Source: Methylorubrum thiocyanatum (lineage in GTDB: Bacteria > Pseudomonadota > Alphaproteobacteria > Rhizobiales > Beijerinckiaceae). Taken from it: a stretch of DNA of 64,000 bases. Both the position numbers and the translations under genes were made by a program. Where the stretch lies: contig JACJIB010000002.1 in NCBI GenBank assembly GCA_014138645.1, forward strand, positions 730,395 to 794,394, written 5' to 3'. This document shows, piece by piece, positions 26,305 to 34,429 of the stretch. Every line of letters starts with the position of its first letter. Positions within the stretch are counted from its first letter, which is position 1. The notes below the pieces were generated by a model. That model was not told the origin of the DNA. It ran no database searches and saw only the letters and a program-made list of their open reading frames with translations.

Positions 26305-28179
26305 ATGCAACTCGATCTGCCCGTGCACGCGGCGGCCCTGCCGGCCCCTGGCGACCGTACTCAGTTCCAGACCTTCGAGCGGGTCTTCGACCGAATGGTC
26401 GACATCCCGGCGGCGATCCTCGTCGTGTTGGAGATCCTCGTCCTCCTGAGCGGCGTCGTCAGCCGCTACGTCCTGCACCAGCCCCTGGTCTGGTCGGATG
26501 AACTCGCCACGATCCTGTTCCTGTGGCTGGCCATGCTGGGGACGGTCATCGCCTTCCGCCGTGGCGAGCACATGCGCATGACCGCGTTCGTCGGCATGGC
26601 CTCGCCCCGCGGCCGGGCCTTCATGGACACGCTGGCCATCGTGGCCGGCCTCGTCTTCGTCGGCCTGCTCCTCGAGCCCGCGTTCGAGTTCGCGAGCGAG
26701 GAATCCTGGGTGCATACCCCGGCCCTCAACCTCGCCAACACCTGGCGCGCGGCTGCCCTGCCGGTCGGGTTCGCGCTGATGCTGGTGACCGCCGTGCTGC
26801 GGCTCATGCGCGAGAGCGACTGGCGCATGACCGGCGCCGCTCTGGCGCTCGGCGCGGCTGTCGCGGCTGTCCTCGCCCTCCTGTCGCCGGTGCTGACGGC
26901 GATGGGCAACTTCAATCTCTTGGTGTTCTTTCTCCTCGGCGTCGGCTCGCTGGTTTTCGCGGGCGTGCCGATCGCCTTCGCCTTCGGCCTCTCGACCTAC
27001 GCCTACCTGATGACCACCACGCACGCCCCCGCCATGGTCGTGGTCGGGCGCATGGACGAGGGCATGGGCCACCTCATCCTGCTCGCCGTGCCGCTGTTCA
27101 TCTTCCTCGGCCTCCTGATCGAGATGACCGGCATGGCCCGCGCCATGGTCGGCTTCCTTGCAAGCCTGCTCGGGCATGTGCGCGGCGGACTGCATTACGT
27201 CCTGATCGGCGCGATGTATCTCGTCTCTGGCATCTCGGGTTCGAAGGCGGCCGACATGGCCGCGGTCGCACCCGTGCTGTTTCCCGAAATGAAGGCGCGT
27301 GGCGCCAAGGAGGGCGATCTCGTCGCGTTGCTCTCCGCGACGGGCGCGCAGACGGAGACGATCCCGCCCTCGATCGTGCTCATCACCATCGGCTCGGTCA
27401 CGGGGGTCTCGATCACCGCCCTGTTCACCGGCGGCCTGCTGCCGGGCTTCGTCCTCGGCGCGACGCTCTGCGCCCTGGTCTGGTGGCGCTACCGCGGAGA
27501 GGATCTTGCCCATGTCGCATGGCCGGGCCGAAAGGCGATCCTGCGCGCGCTCCTGGTGGCGGTCCCCGCCCTCGCCCTACCCTTCGTCATTCGTGTTGCA
27601 GTGGTCGAAGGTGTGGCGACGGCCACCGAAGTCTCGACGATCGGAATCGTCTACGCGGTGCTGGCGGGACTCCTCGTCTACCGGCAGTTCGACTGGCGCC
27701 GCCTCCTACCCATGCTGGTGACGACAGCGACGCTGTCGGGTGCGATCCTCCTGATCATCGGCGCGGCGACTGCCATGGCCTGGGCGCTCACGCAATCCGG
27801 CTTCTCGCAAGCGCTCGCCGCGGCGATGAAGGACCTGCCCGGCGGCGCGCTCGGTTTCCTCGTCGTCTCCGCCCTCGCCTTCATCGTGCTGGGCTCGGTG
27901 CTGGAGGGCATCCCCGCAATCGTTCTGTTCGGGCCGTTGCTGTTCCCGATCGCCCGGGCGGTGGGCGTGCACGAGGTCCACTATGCGATGGTCGTGATCC
28001 TCGCCATGGGCATCGGCCTGTTCGCGCCGCCCTTCGGCGTCGGCTACTACGCCGCCTGCGCCATCAGCCGGATCAATCCCGATGTCGGCATGCGGCCCAT
28101 CGTCGGTTACATGGCGGCCCTGATGATCGGCCTTGCCGCGATCATCCTGGTGCCCTGGTTCTCGATCGGCTTCCTCTAA
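26305..28179 (+). CDS. fused TRAP transporter permease (DctQ-DctM)
   Basis: A 624-aa fusion. Residues about 15-190 form the four-helix DctQ small subunit (VLEILVLLSGVVSRYVLHQP, SDELATILFLWLAMLGTVIA). A linker leads into the 12-helix DctM large subunit (VFFLLGVGSLVFAGVPIAFA, GSKAADMAAVAPVL, SATGAQTETIPPSIVLI, GIGLFAPPFGVGYY). It imports solute with a Na+ gradient together with the DctP receptor. GAGGAGG lies 7-13 bases before the ATG. Last gene of the operon; a strong hairpin follows. Confidence 0.92.
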   Translation: MQLDLPVHAAALPAPGDRTQFQTFERVFDRMVDIPAAILVVLEILVLLSGVVSRYVLHQPLVWSDELATILFLWLAMLGTVIAFRRGEHMRMTAFVGMASPRGRAFMDTLAIVAGLVFVGLLLEPAFEFASEESWVHTPALNLANTWRAAALPVGFALMLVTAVLRLMRESDWRMTGAALALGAAVAAVLALLSPVLTAMGNFNLLVFFLLGVGSLVFAGVPIAFAFGLSTYAYLMTTTHAPAMVVVGRMDEGMGHLILLAVPLFIFLGLLIEMTGMARAMVGFLASLLGHVRGGLHYVLIGAMYLVSGISGSKAADMAAVAPVLFPEMKARGAKEGDLVALLSATGAQTETIPPSIVLITIGSVTGVSITALFTGGLLPGFVLGATLCALVWWRYRGEDLAHVAWPGRKAILRALLVAVPALALPFVIRVAVVEGVATATEVSTIGIVYAVLAGLLVYRQFDWRRLLPMLVTTATLSGAILLIIGAATAMAWALTQSGFSQALAAAMKDLPGGALGFLVVSALAFIVLGSVLEGIPAIVLFGPLLFPIARAVGVHEVHYAMVVILAMGIGLFAPPFGVGYYAACAISRINPDVGMRPIVGYMAALMIGLAAIILVPWFSIGFL

Positions 28180-28188
28180 AGGAAGAAG

Positions 28189-28225
28189 GCGCGTCCCGGT
28201 CCCAGCGGGACCGGGGCGGCGCGCC
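28189..28225. terminator. strong bidirectional hairpin after the TRAP permease
   Basis: CCCGGTCCC (28195-28203) and GGGACCGGG (28207-28215) form a perfect 9-bp stem with an AGC loop. An outer GGCGCG/CGCGCC pair extends it. It fills the gap between the permease stop and the 3' end of the minus-strand small gene at 28226. Confidence 0.7.
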
Positions 28226-28390
28226 TCAGAACGCCCCGGCCCGAGCCGTCCGCTCGATCAGATCGCGCTGCTGGGTGTAGCGCATCTCGCCTGCGCGCCG
28301 CAGCGCCGCGACGATCCGCTCCGCCAGCCCTGCACGCGCAGCTTCCTCTCGTGAGGTTCGATGATGCTTGCTCAAACCGGTGACGGCCAT
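28226..28390 (-). CDS. 54-aa hypothetical protein
   Basis: A small basic protein starting MAVTGLSKHHRTSREE. It is predicted mainly helical with no membrane segment (EEAARAGLAERIVAALRRAG, then a Tyr/Gln/Arg-rich end). The minus strand has AGGAG with good spacing before the ATG at 28390, which supports translation and excludes the longer frame from 28492. It ends right at the bidirectional terminator. Not recognised; its abundance of charge could mean a nucleic-acid or protein partner, but that is a guess. Confidence 0.55.
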   Translation of the reverse strand: MAVTGLSKHHRTSREEAARAGLAERIVAALRRAGEMRYTQQRDLIERTARAGAF

Positions 28391-28809
28391 GGCACCCGAT
28401 CTCCTGTGAGCCTCCGCCGGCCCGCCTTTGTTGCACCGCAATATGCGCCCGGATCGCGAGCCTTTCGAGTGTGAAGGCTCAAGGGCAGACATGCAGTCAA
28501 CTCATGCAGCTCGACTAATCTTCATTAAGACAGGCCTTCGCGCGGCATCTTCCGCCCAATGCATGGCTGCCCCATTCGGCAACGGCAGCACAGGAAAGAT
28601 AAGTCAACAGAAATCACCCATATAAATTGTCAGTATAGACGTTCGTCGAGATAATCCCGCCGATCAGAGATCAATACAGATAAATTCGCCGCCCCGAATT
28701 TCGATTGGTGTCAGCCCCACGGCACCATTGTTTCCTAGGAAAGGGACGCGCAGCGCGTCCCCTCTCCACTGCTCTGCTTCGTTGACGTCCATCATTGAGG
28801 GGGACAGCA
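28391..28809. promoter_or_regulatory. porin promoter and leader
   Basis: About 419 bases without a gene. 28500-28700 is AT-richer than the surroundings and probably holds the porin promoter. A 9-bp hairpin, GGGACGCGC (28743-28751) / GCGCGTCCC (28753-28761), lies about 50 bases upstream of the porin ATG. It could be a leader structure or the terminator of an unannotated transcript. GAGGGGG (28797-28803) serves as ribosome binding site. Confidence 0.5.
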
Positions 28810-30471
28810 ATGGTACGCATCAAGGATCTGCTGCTCGGCTCAGCAGCCGGTTTGGCCATGATCGGCGCGGCCCAGGCCGCCGACCTGCCCGCCGGCAAGG
28901 CCGTGCCGATCGAGTACGTGCGCGTCTGCACGGCCTACGGCGCTGGCTTCTTCACCATCCCCGGCACCGACACCTGCATCCGCCTCTCCGGCCGCGCCCG
29001 CTTCGAGGCGGGCTATTTCGGCAGCGACAGCCGCACCATACCCGGCGGCGGCGACATCTCCGGCTTCATCGGCCTGCTGCGCGTCAACATGGATGCCCGG
29101 ACCCAGACCGGCTACGGCACCCTGCGCGCCTTCCTGCGCCTCGACGCCGGAAGCCGCACCGGCAACAACCGGATCGTCTCGGGCACCGGCAACCGCAGCG
29201 CGGCCAGCTTCCCGGGGCTGGGCCAGGACCAGCTCGGCCGCATGCAAAACCTGATCGCCGTCGATAAGGCCTTCGTGCAGTTCGCCGGCATGACCGCCGG
29301 TCGCGCCTCCTCGTTCTTCGACTTCTACGCCCACGACTACGAGATCATCGCCGCCTCGCTCGGTTCGAACGTCCCCTCGACCAACCTGCTGGCCTACACC
29401 CACACCTTCGGCACCGGCTTCTCCACCACCCTCTCGATGGAGGACCCGAACTTCCGCAAGAACCCGCTCTACTCCGATGCGGTCAACGCGACCGGTCTGG
29501 TTCCCGGTCAGGCCGGTCTGAACAACGTCTTCACGACCGCCCCGACGCCGATCATCCTCGGCACCAACGCCGCCGGCAACGCCACCGCGATCGCCTTCAT
29601 CGATGCCGTCCAGCGCTCGCGCCTGCCCGACTTCGTCGGTTCGCTGCGCTACGACGCGCCCTGGGGCTCGGTACAGCTCTCCGCCGCGGTCAAGGACATT
29701 AACACGGGCGGGTTCATCGCCGGCTCGGCGGTCTCCAGCCTGCTGCCGACGCCGGTCGCACCCGAGGCCGCCGCCGCCCTGCTCGCCGCCCGCGGCATCG
29801 AGGCGGGGGCGCAGACGGCCTATGGTTGGGCGGTGCAGGGCGGGCTCAAGGTCAACCTGCCCTGGATCGCACCGGGCGACGGCCTTTACTTGCAGGGCGC
29901 CTACGGCGAGGGCGCCAACATGTACACCGGCATCAACCGCTTCACCGGCAGTTACATCAGCAACGGCAACGTCTATGCCGGCAACCCCTTCAATCAGTTC
30001 CTGCCCGATGCCGTCGTCGATCCACTCAGCGGCCGGCTGCAGCGCGCCACCAGCTTCACGGTGGTGGCCTCCTACCTGCACTACTGGTCGCCGGAATGGC
30101 GCTCGGCCTTCTACGGCAGCTACGGCGAGATCGGCTTCGGGAAGGGGGTTCGCTACAACACGGGCCTCGCCAACGCGCTTGTCGGTGCCGGCCCGACGGT
30201 CGCGCCACCCTCGCCGCTGACCAACCCGCTCGGCTACGCCCTGAGCCCTGCCCTGCGAGACAGCGGCCAGATCGTGGCGGGCGCGAGCCTGATCTGGTCG
30301 CCGGTCAAGGACCTCGATATCGGCATTGAGGGCCAGTACACGCGCACCGCCGTCGCGAGCGGGCGCGTCGCCGACAGCGACAAGGGCGTGTTCGTGGCCG
30401 GCGTGCCGACCCGGACCGTGTCGTCCGAGGAGCTCTATCAGGCCCGCTTCCGCGTTCAGCGCGATTTCTGA
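28810..30471 (+). CDS. outer-membrane porin (Porin_2 family, alphaproteobacterial type)
   Basis: A 553-aa beta-barrel porin. It has a cleaved signal peptide (LLLGSAAGLAMIGAAQA, then ADLPAGKAVPIEYVRVC) and the family's early Cys pair around VCTAYGAGFFTIPGTDTCIR. Alternating aromatic beta-strands follow, and the protein ends in FRVQRDF with the terminal Phe needed by the BAM machinery. Several Gly/Asn/Thr-rich inserts (about 230-260) look like extracellular loops. It sits alone between its own leader and a terminator-like dyad. General passive uptake is the expected role. Confidence 0.92.
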   Translation: MVRIKDLLLGSAAGLAMIGAAQAADLPAGKAVPIEYVRVCTAYGAGFFTIPGTDTCIRLSGRARFEAGYFGSDSRTIPGGGDISGFIGLLRVNMDARTQTGYGTLRAFLRLDAGSRTGNNRIVSGTGNRSAASFPGLGQDQLGRMQNLIAVDKAFVQFAGMTAGRASSFFDFYAHDYEIIAASLGSNVPSTNLLAYTHTFGTGFSTTLSMEDPNFRKNPLYSDAVNATGLVPGQAGLNNVFTTAPTPIILGTNAAGNATAIAFIDAVQRSRLPDFVGSLRYDAPWGSVQLSAAVKDINTGGFIAGSAVSSLLPTPVAPEAAAALLAARGIEAGAQTAYGWAVQGGLKVNLPWIAPGDGLYLQGAYGEGANMYTGINRFTGSYISNGNVYAGNPFNQFLPDAVVDPLSGRLQRATSFTVVASYLHYWSPEWRSAFYGSYGEIGFGKGVRYNTGLANALVGAGPTVAPPSPLTNPLGYALSPALRDSGQIVAGASLIWSPVKDLDIGIEGQYTRTAVASGRVADSDKGVFVAGVPTRTVSSEELYQARFRVQRDF

Positions 30472-30485
30472 GTCTGGCCTTCGAG

Positions 30486-30514
30486 GCAGCCGCCCGGTCA
30501 TGCGCCGCGGCTGC
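30486..30514 (+). terminator. dyad downstream of the porin
   Basis: GCAGCCGC (30486-30493) pairs with GCGGCTGC (30507-30514), 15 bases after the porin stop, loop 13. No T-run. It probably ends the porin transcript. Confidence 0.5.
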
Positions 30515-30866
30515 GTCCATCACGCGATCCGGTTCGCTGCCAGGGCGTGTCTCAGGCGGAGGCCGCAGGGCGGCGGGCGGACGGTGCGCCGGTCGAGGCG
30601 GCCATCTCCTGGCCCTGCCCGTGACGTCCGAGGCTGTACACTCCACCGCACTCTTCAGCCTGCTTGTGAAGGCGTCCTCCGGCGCGCCGCAGGCTGAGAG
30701 TCGATTCGTGACGGGGAAACTCGTGCCCCGCATCGCCTGCCGGAAGCCGACGGAGGGTGGAAGGTGCTGTCCGCATGCACAATCATACGTGGCGCGCGAA
30801 TGCGTTCGAACAACTTTCCGTCGTTTCGCGCGTTGCGGTTCGGGGGGCCCTGAATGGAGACAGGGC
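30515..30866 (+). promoter_or_regulatory. long leader region of the alcohol dehydrogenase gene
   Basis: About 350 bases without a plausible gene. It includes a 9-bp dyad, TCAGCCTGC (30655-30663) / GCAGGCTGA (30689-30697), with a 25-base loop that itself can pair. No known riboswitch consensus was recognised. It may be promoter plus structured 5' leader. Confidence 0.35.
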
Positions 30867-31988
30867 ATGAATGGTCACGCCGACACCCGTATCACCGAGC
30901 GCAACCGAGCCCGCGGGGCGCGCATGAAGGCGGCGATCTTCGTCCAGTCGGGGCGCATCGTCTTGGATGAGAAGCCGGTCCCTGAGATCGGGCCGCTCGA
31001 TGCCCTCATCCGCATCACCACGACGACGATCTGCGGCACCGACATCCACATCCTCAAGGGCGAATACCCGGTGGCGCGCGGCCTGACCATCGGTCACGAG
31101 CCGGTCGGGATTATCGAGCGGCTCGGCAGCGCGGTCCGAGGGTTCCAAGAGGGCCAGCGGGTGGTGGCCGGCGCGATCACGCCCTCCGGGCACAGCAATG
31201 CCTGTCTCTGCGGATGCCTCTCGCAGGACGGCCCGGACACGAAGTACGGCTTCAAGCCCATGGGCGGCTGGCGCTTCGGCAACACCATCGACGGCTCACA
31301 GGCCGAATACCTGCTCGTACCCGATGCCATGACGAACCTCGCCCCTGTTCCGGACGACCTGAGCGACGAGCAGGTCCTCATGTGTCCTGACATCATGTCG
31401 ACCGGCTTCTCCAGTGCCGAGAGCGGGGGCGTGCGGATCGGCGACACGGTCGCCGTCTTCGCCCAAGGACCGATCGGCCTCTGCGCCACGGCAGGCGCGC
31501 GGCTGATGGGGGCCACGCGGATTATCGCCGTCGAATGCGTACCTGAGCGCCAGCAGGTCGCCCGCAGCATGGGTGCGGACGAGATCGTGGATTTCTCGAA
31601 GGAAGATCCGGTCGCTGCGATCCTGCGGATCACGGACGGCCGAGGCGTCGACGTGGCGATTGAGGCGCTGGGGCGTCAATCGACCTTCGAAGCGGCCCTG
31701 CGGGTGCTGCGCCCGGGCGGAGCGCTCGCCTCACTCGGCGTCTATTCGGAGGATCTGCGGATCCCGCTCGGCCCCTTCGTAGCGGGTCTCGGCAACCACA
31801 CCATCGTCACCACGCTCTGCCCCGGCGGCAAGGAGCGCATGCGGCGCCTGATGTCGGTCGTCGCCTCCGGCCGCATCGATGCCCGCGTGCTGGTCACACA
31901 CCGCTTCAGGCTGGAGGCGATCGAGGAAGCCTACGATCTCTTCGCCCACCAACGCGATGGCGTCTTGAAGGTCGCGGTCATGCCCTGA
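30867..31988 (+). CDS. NAD(P)-dependent zinc alcohol dehydrogenase (isopropanol-dehydrogenase-like)
   Basis: A medium-chain dehydrogenase of about 373 aa (about 354 if started at ATG 30924). Catalytic zinc ligands are seen in TICGTDIH (Cys) and GHEPVG (His-Glu). The sequence GGWRFGNTIDGSQAEY and CPDIMSTGFSSAE match the Thermoanaerobacter/Clostridium secondary-alcohol dehydrogenase group. The structural-zinc four-cysteine loop is not present in its usual form; only a CLCGC cluster occurs. An acidic residue after the Rossmann beta-2 strand (IAVECVPERQ) suggests NAD over NADP. GGAGACAGGG precedes ATG 30867. No operon partner. Confidence 0.87.
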   Translation: MNGHADTRITERNRARGARMKAAIFVQSGRIVLDEKPVPEIGPLDALIRITTTTICGTDIHILKGEYPVARGLTIGHEPVGIIERLGSAVRGFQEGQRVVAGAITPSGHSNACLCGCLSQDGPDTKYGFKPMGGWRFGNTIDGSQAEYLLVPDAMTNLAPVPDDLSDEQVLMCPDIMSTGFSSAESGGVRIGDTVAVFAQGPIGLCATAGARLMGATRIIAVECVPERQQVARSMGADEIVDFSKEDPVAAILRITDGRGVDVAIEALGRQSTFEAALRVLRPGGALASLGVYSEDLRIPLGPFVAGLGNHTIVTTLCPGGKERMRRLMSVVASGRIDARVLVTHRFRLEAIEEAYDLFAHQRDGVLKVAVMP

Positions 31989-32168
31989 TCCGCCGCTTAG
32001 GGTGGCCGAGATGGCCGGGGGTCAATGCCAGTCACGCCCCGCTGCCGCATCCCTGCCCTCCCTCGCGTGCCGTCTGGCAATCGACACGGGCGAAGGCTGG
32101 GCCTTGGCTTGGCAACGCGCGTGACTCACGTATGGAGCTCTCACCGGTGTTGCGGGAGCGGTTCCCCG

Positions 32169-32402
32169 CTACCCCCTCGGACGCGGCCAATTCGGTGTGT
32201 GCGGATCGGGTGCATGGTCGGAGCAGGCTAGGGCTGCGCCGCAGAGCGACAGCATGGCGCGCAGATCCTCGACGCAGGCATCCGCCTCCGCCAGCGTGAG
32301 CAGCCCGCCGCGCCAGTACGCGGTCCCGGACGTTGCCACGGCGACAACCGCAAACCGACCGTCCGGGCAGTCGACGATTCTGTATGTCACCGGACGCGTC
32401 AT
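32169..32402 (-). CDS. small hypothetical protein, paralogue of the one at 33503
   Basis: A 77-aa protein whose core runs from YRIVDCPDGRF to LSLCGAAL. It aligns without gaps to the small plus-strand protein at 33503-33712: 20 of 52 positions are identical, including YRI, PDGRF and the CGA block. ATG 32402 (MTRPVTYRI) matches the other's MPRHASYRI start; an ATG at 32414 is also in frame. It is divergent from the sigma-factor gene. No known domain is recognised. Location on each side of a stress sigma factor suggests a linked role. Confidence 0.65.
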   Translation of the reverse strand: MTRPVTYRIVDCPDGRFAVVAVATSGTAYWRGGLLTLAEADACVEDLRAMLSLCGAALACSDHAPDPHTPNWPRPRG

Positions 32403-32560
32403 CACCTCGACCATGCAATCGTTCAGGACGCTCCCAAACGCCGCCGCGGAATGGATCGATCCTTCGAGTCGACGAGTTACATGTTCACTGTACGGCGAGG
32501 CGGTCTGTTTTCAGGCACGCCTGTGCCGCTCGCTCTGACAGAGGACGTGGGTTGATCGAC

Positions 32561-33265
32561 ATGTTGATTGCAGGCGGACTCGGTCCGGTTCGCTCGGATC
32601 GGAACAGAGAGGCAGGCGCTGCCAAACTGCCCTTGGCCGTGCAGAAGCATCTCGGAGCGCAGTTGCAGACGACCTATTTCGAGATCGGTGCGTGGAATGC
32701 CCCGCAGCATCTGCTCGATCTCACCCGGGCTCTCGAGGGAACGCTCGCGGTCCTGGCCGGGGAGCGCGACACGGCTTTCCGCAAGGGACTGACGGCGGCA
32801 CTCCCCAGCCTGCATGTCTACGCGCAGTCGCTTGCGGGAAGCCCGGCCCGGGCCGATGACCTCGTGCAGGAGACGGTGCTGAAAGCCTGGGCCAATCAGG
32901 GTCGCTTCGTCCCTGGCACCAATCTGAAGGCGTGGCTGTTCACCATCCTCCGCAACCACTTCTACACCGAGTTGCGCAAGCACAGGCGTGAAGTCGAGGA
33001 CGTGGACGGCGTCATGGCGGGCCGCCAGGTCGCCCTGGCGGCACAGGAGCACGGATCGGACCTTCAGGTCGTCATGTCCCACATTGCGCAACTGCCCGCG
33101 CCCCAACGCGAGGCGCTGCTTCTCGTCGGTGCGCAGGGCATGACTTACGAAGCGGCTGCGGAGGTCATGGGCTGTCAAATCGGGACGGTGAAGAGCCGCG
33201 TGAGCCGTGCCCGCTCCTACTTGATCGAGCGGCTGGGGACACCGTCCACCAACGTGCCGATCTGA
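32561..33265 (+). CDS. EcfG-type (ECF15) sigma factor with N-terminal NepR-like segment
   Basis: A 234-aa protein. Residues about 70-140 are sigma region 2 (RADDLVQETVLKAWANQGRF, NLKAWLFTILRNHFYTE, RREVEDVDG), and about 175-228 are region 4 (LPAPQREALLLVGAQGMTYE, GTVKSRVSRARSYL). The RREVEDxDG block marks the EcfG general-stress group. Residues about 23-60 (LPLAVQKHLGAQLQTTY then APQHLLDLTRALE) resemble the NepR anti-sigma pattern of Lp-x-Iq-x-LG-x-QL-x-Y followed by PvPdrf-x-LL-x-x-Le. Ordinary EcfG proteins lack this. ATG 32561 may be replaced by TTG 32552, which has the better spaced GAGGA. Not paired with phyR or nepR in this window. Confidence 0.85.
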   Translation: MLIAGGLGPVRSDRNREAGAAKLPLAVQKHLGAQLQTTYFEIGAWNAPQHLLDLTRALEGTLAVLAGERDTAFRKGLTAALPSLHVYAQSLAGSPARADDLVQETVLKAWANQGRFVPGTNLKAWLFTILRNHFYTELRKHRREVEDVDGVMAGRQVALAAQEHGSDLQVVMSHIAQLPAPQREALLLVGAQGMTYEAAAEVMGCQIGTVKSRVSRARSYLIERLGTPSTNVPI

Positions 33266-33502
33266 ACCTCTTTCTTCATCGAATTCGATCGAGTGAAGTG
33301 CGGCAGCGATGCAGCTCTGCCGCGAGCACCGGATGAAGTCGTCCGCACGCCGAGGTGGTGCCCGATATAGGCTGCATCAATGCTGCCCAAGCCGGTGATC
33401 GACCGGCCGGATACAGTGAAGTTCATAGCTTGAACTGCATGAAGCGGCGACGCATGACAGGGGCGGACCTTCCGTCCTTAGCCCCGCTCCCCCTTCGTGC
33501 TC

Positions 33503-33712
33503 ATGCCTCGCCACGCGTCGTATCGGATCATCGAACGCCCTGATGGCCGGTTCGACATCGCCGTCACATTGGCCGGGGGCGGCACGCATGTCCGAGAAGG
33601 ATTGGCGAGTCCCGCCGATGTGGAAACCGCTCTGGCAACGCTCCGCGACGTGCTGACGGCCTGCGGCGCCGTCCTCGTCGAGGCGGAGGCGCTCAGCCTC
33701 GCTGCGGAATAG
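33503..33712 (+). CDS. small hypothetical protein, paralogue of the one at 32169
   Basis: A 69-aa protein (MPRHASYRIIERPDGRF onward) with a helical C-terminal half (VETALATLRDVLTACGAVL). It is homologous to the divergent small protein on the other side of the sigma factor. An ATG at 33497 adds two residues. It lies 237 bases downstream of the sigma gene on the same strand. A beta-strand pair then helix is plausible, but no family was recognised. Function unknown. Confidence 0.65.
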   Translation: MPRHASYRIIERPDGRFDIAVTLAGGGTHVREGLASPADVETALATLRDVLTACGAVLVEAEALSLAAE

Positions 33713-33773
33713 AGACCGCCAGCCGACATCCTGCGCCGCCGACGGCTGGATCTTGGCCTCTGAGCGTGCCCGG

Positions 33774-34070
33774 TCAGTCGCCGAACAGAATCTCGAAGGT
33801 CAGCGGATCGTAGAAGCGCATCAGGCTTTTTACGAAATCTTTCGCATCGACCCCGAGGGCCTCGGCCCAGATCCGGTACCGGTCCGGAGGGACACGGCCC
33901 CGCCCGGTCTCCAGTTGCGAGATGAAAGTGTAGTATTCCGCCCCGACCTCAGCAGCCAACTGCCTCTGCGAGAGGCCGCGCTTCTCTCGAAGCTCCTTCA
34001 GAAAACGGCCGCCTTCGCGGCGCAATTCCTGCACCTCCTCGGAGCCGAGACGTTGCTGGTGGACATACAA
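33774..34070 (-). CDS. XRE-type helix-turn-helix regulator
   Basis: About 98 aa. The Cro/C1-type HTH spans about residues 22-77 (LKELREKRGLSQRQLAAEVG, YYTFISQLETGRG). A short C-terminal helix follows (FVKSLMRFYDPLTFEILFG). The first start in frame is TTG at 34070. TTG 34025 has a GAGGAGG seven bases upstream and may be the true start, giving about 83 aa. It is divergent from the type I secretion genes, so it may control them or the small-protein/sigma locus. Confidence 0.8.
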   Translation of the reverse strand: MYVHQQRLGSEEVQELRREGGRFLKELREKRGLSQRQLAAEVGAEYYTFISQLETGRGRVPPDRYRIWAEALGVDAKDFVKSLMRFYDPLTFEILFGD

Positions 34071-34429
34071 ATGGAAGGCTCCCGCCAGCGCTCGAACGCG
34101 TCAGCGCCGAATGGTACAGTAATCCCTATATGTCGCTCCACGGGCCGACGTCCAGTTCTCGGCGCGCCTGATTTTCGGCGGCCTCGGCGCCGCTTCTTGG
34201 AATACAATAAGCCTGCGCTAAGATTTATGGGTCGGCACGCGATGACGCGGGCCGGGGAAGCAGGCGGCATGCGGCGGCACCGGTTCGATTTTCCTGACGG
34301 CGGGCCTCAGGCAGCGGATTCGGTCCTTCCGAAGCCGTTCCGGCAATGGGCGGAATGTGGCCGGCATCCGCAGGTGGGGTGCCCGGACGCAGGATCCGGC
34401 TCAGGCGTGCTGGCGCGCCGGGTGGTGCC
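34071..34429. promoter_or_regulatory. divergent promoter region between XRE regulator and type I exporter
   Basis: About 359 bases without a gene. An AT-richer patch (34190-34235) is the most promoter-like part. No perfect long dyad was found by eye. Confidence 0.4.

Noticed and set aside
28840-30501. A 553-codon antisense frame over the porin
   Set aside because: Same shadow effect; the plus strand has signal peptide, porin motifs and terminal Phe.
30515-30866. Riboswitch upstream of the alcohol dehydrogenase
   Set aside because: Dyads are present but no conserved riboswitch core was recognised, so it is kept only as a structured leader.
32415-32560. EcfG promoter in front of the sigma gene
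   Set aside because: GGAAT occurs, but no CGTT at the 16-17-base spacing on either strand.
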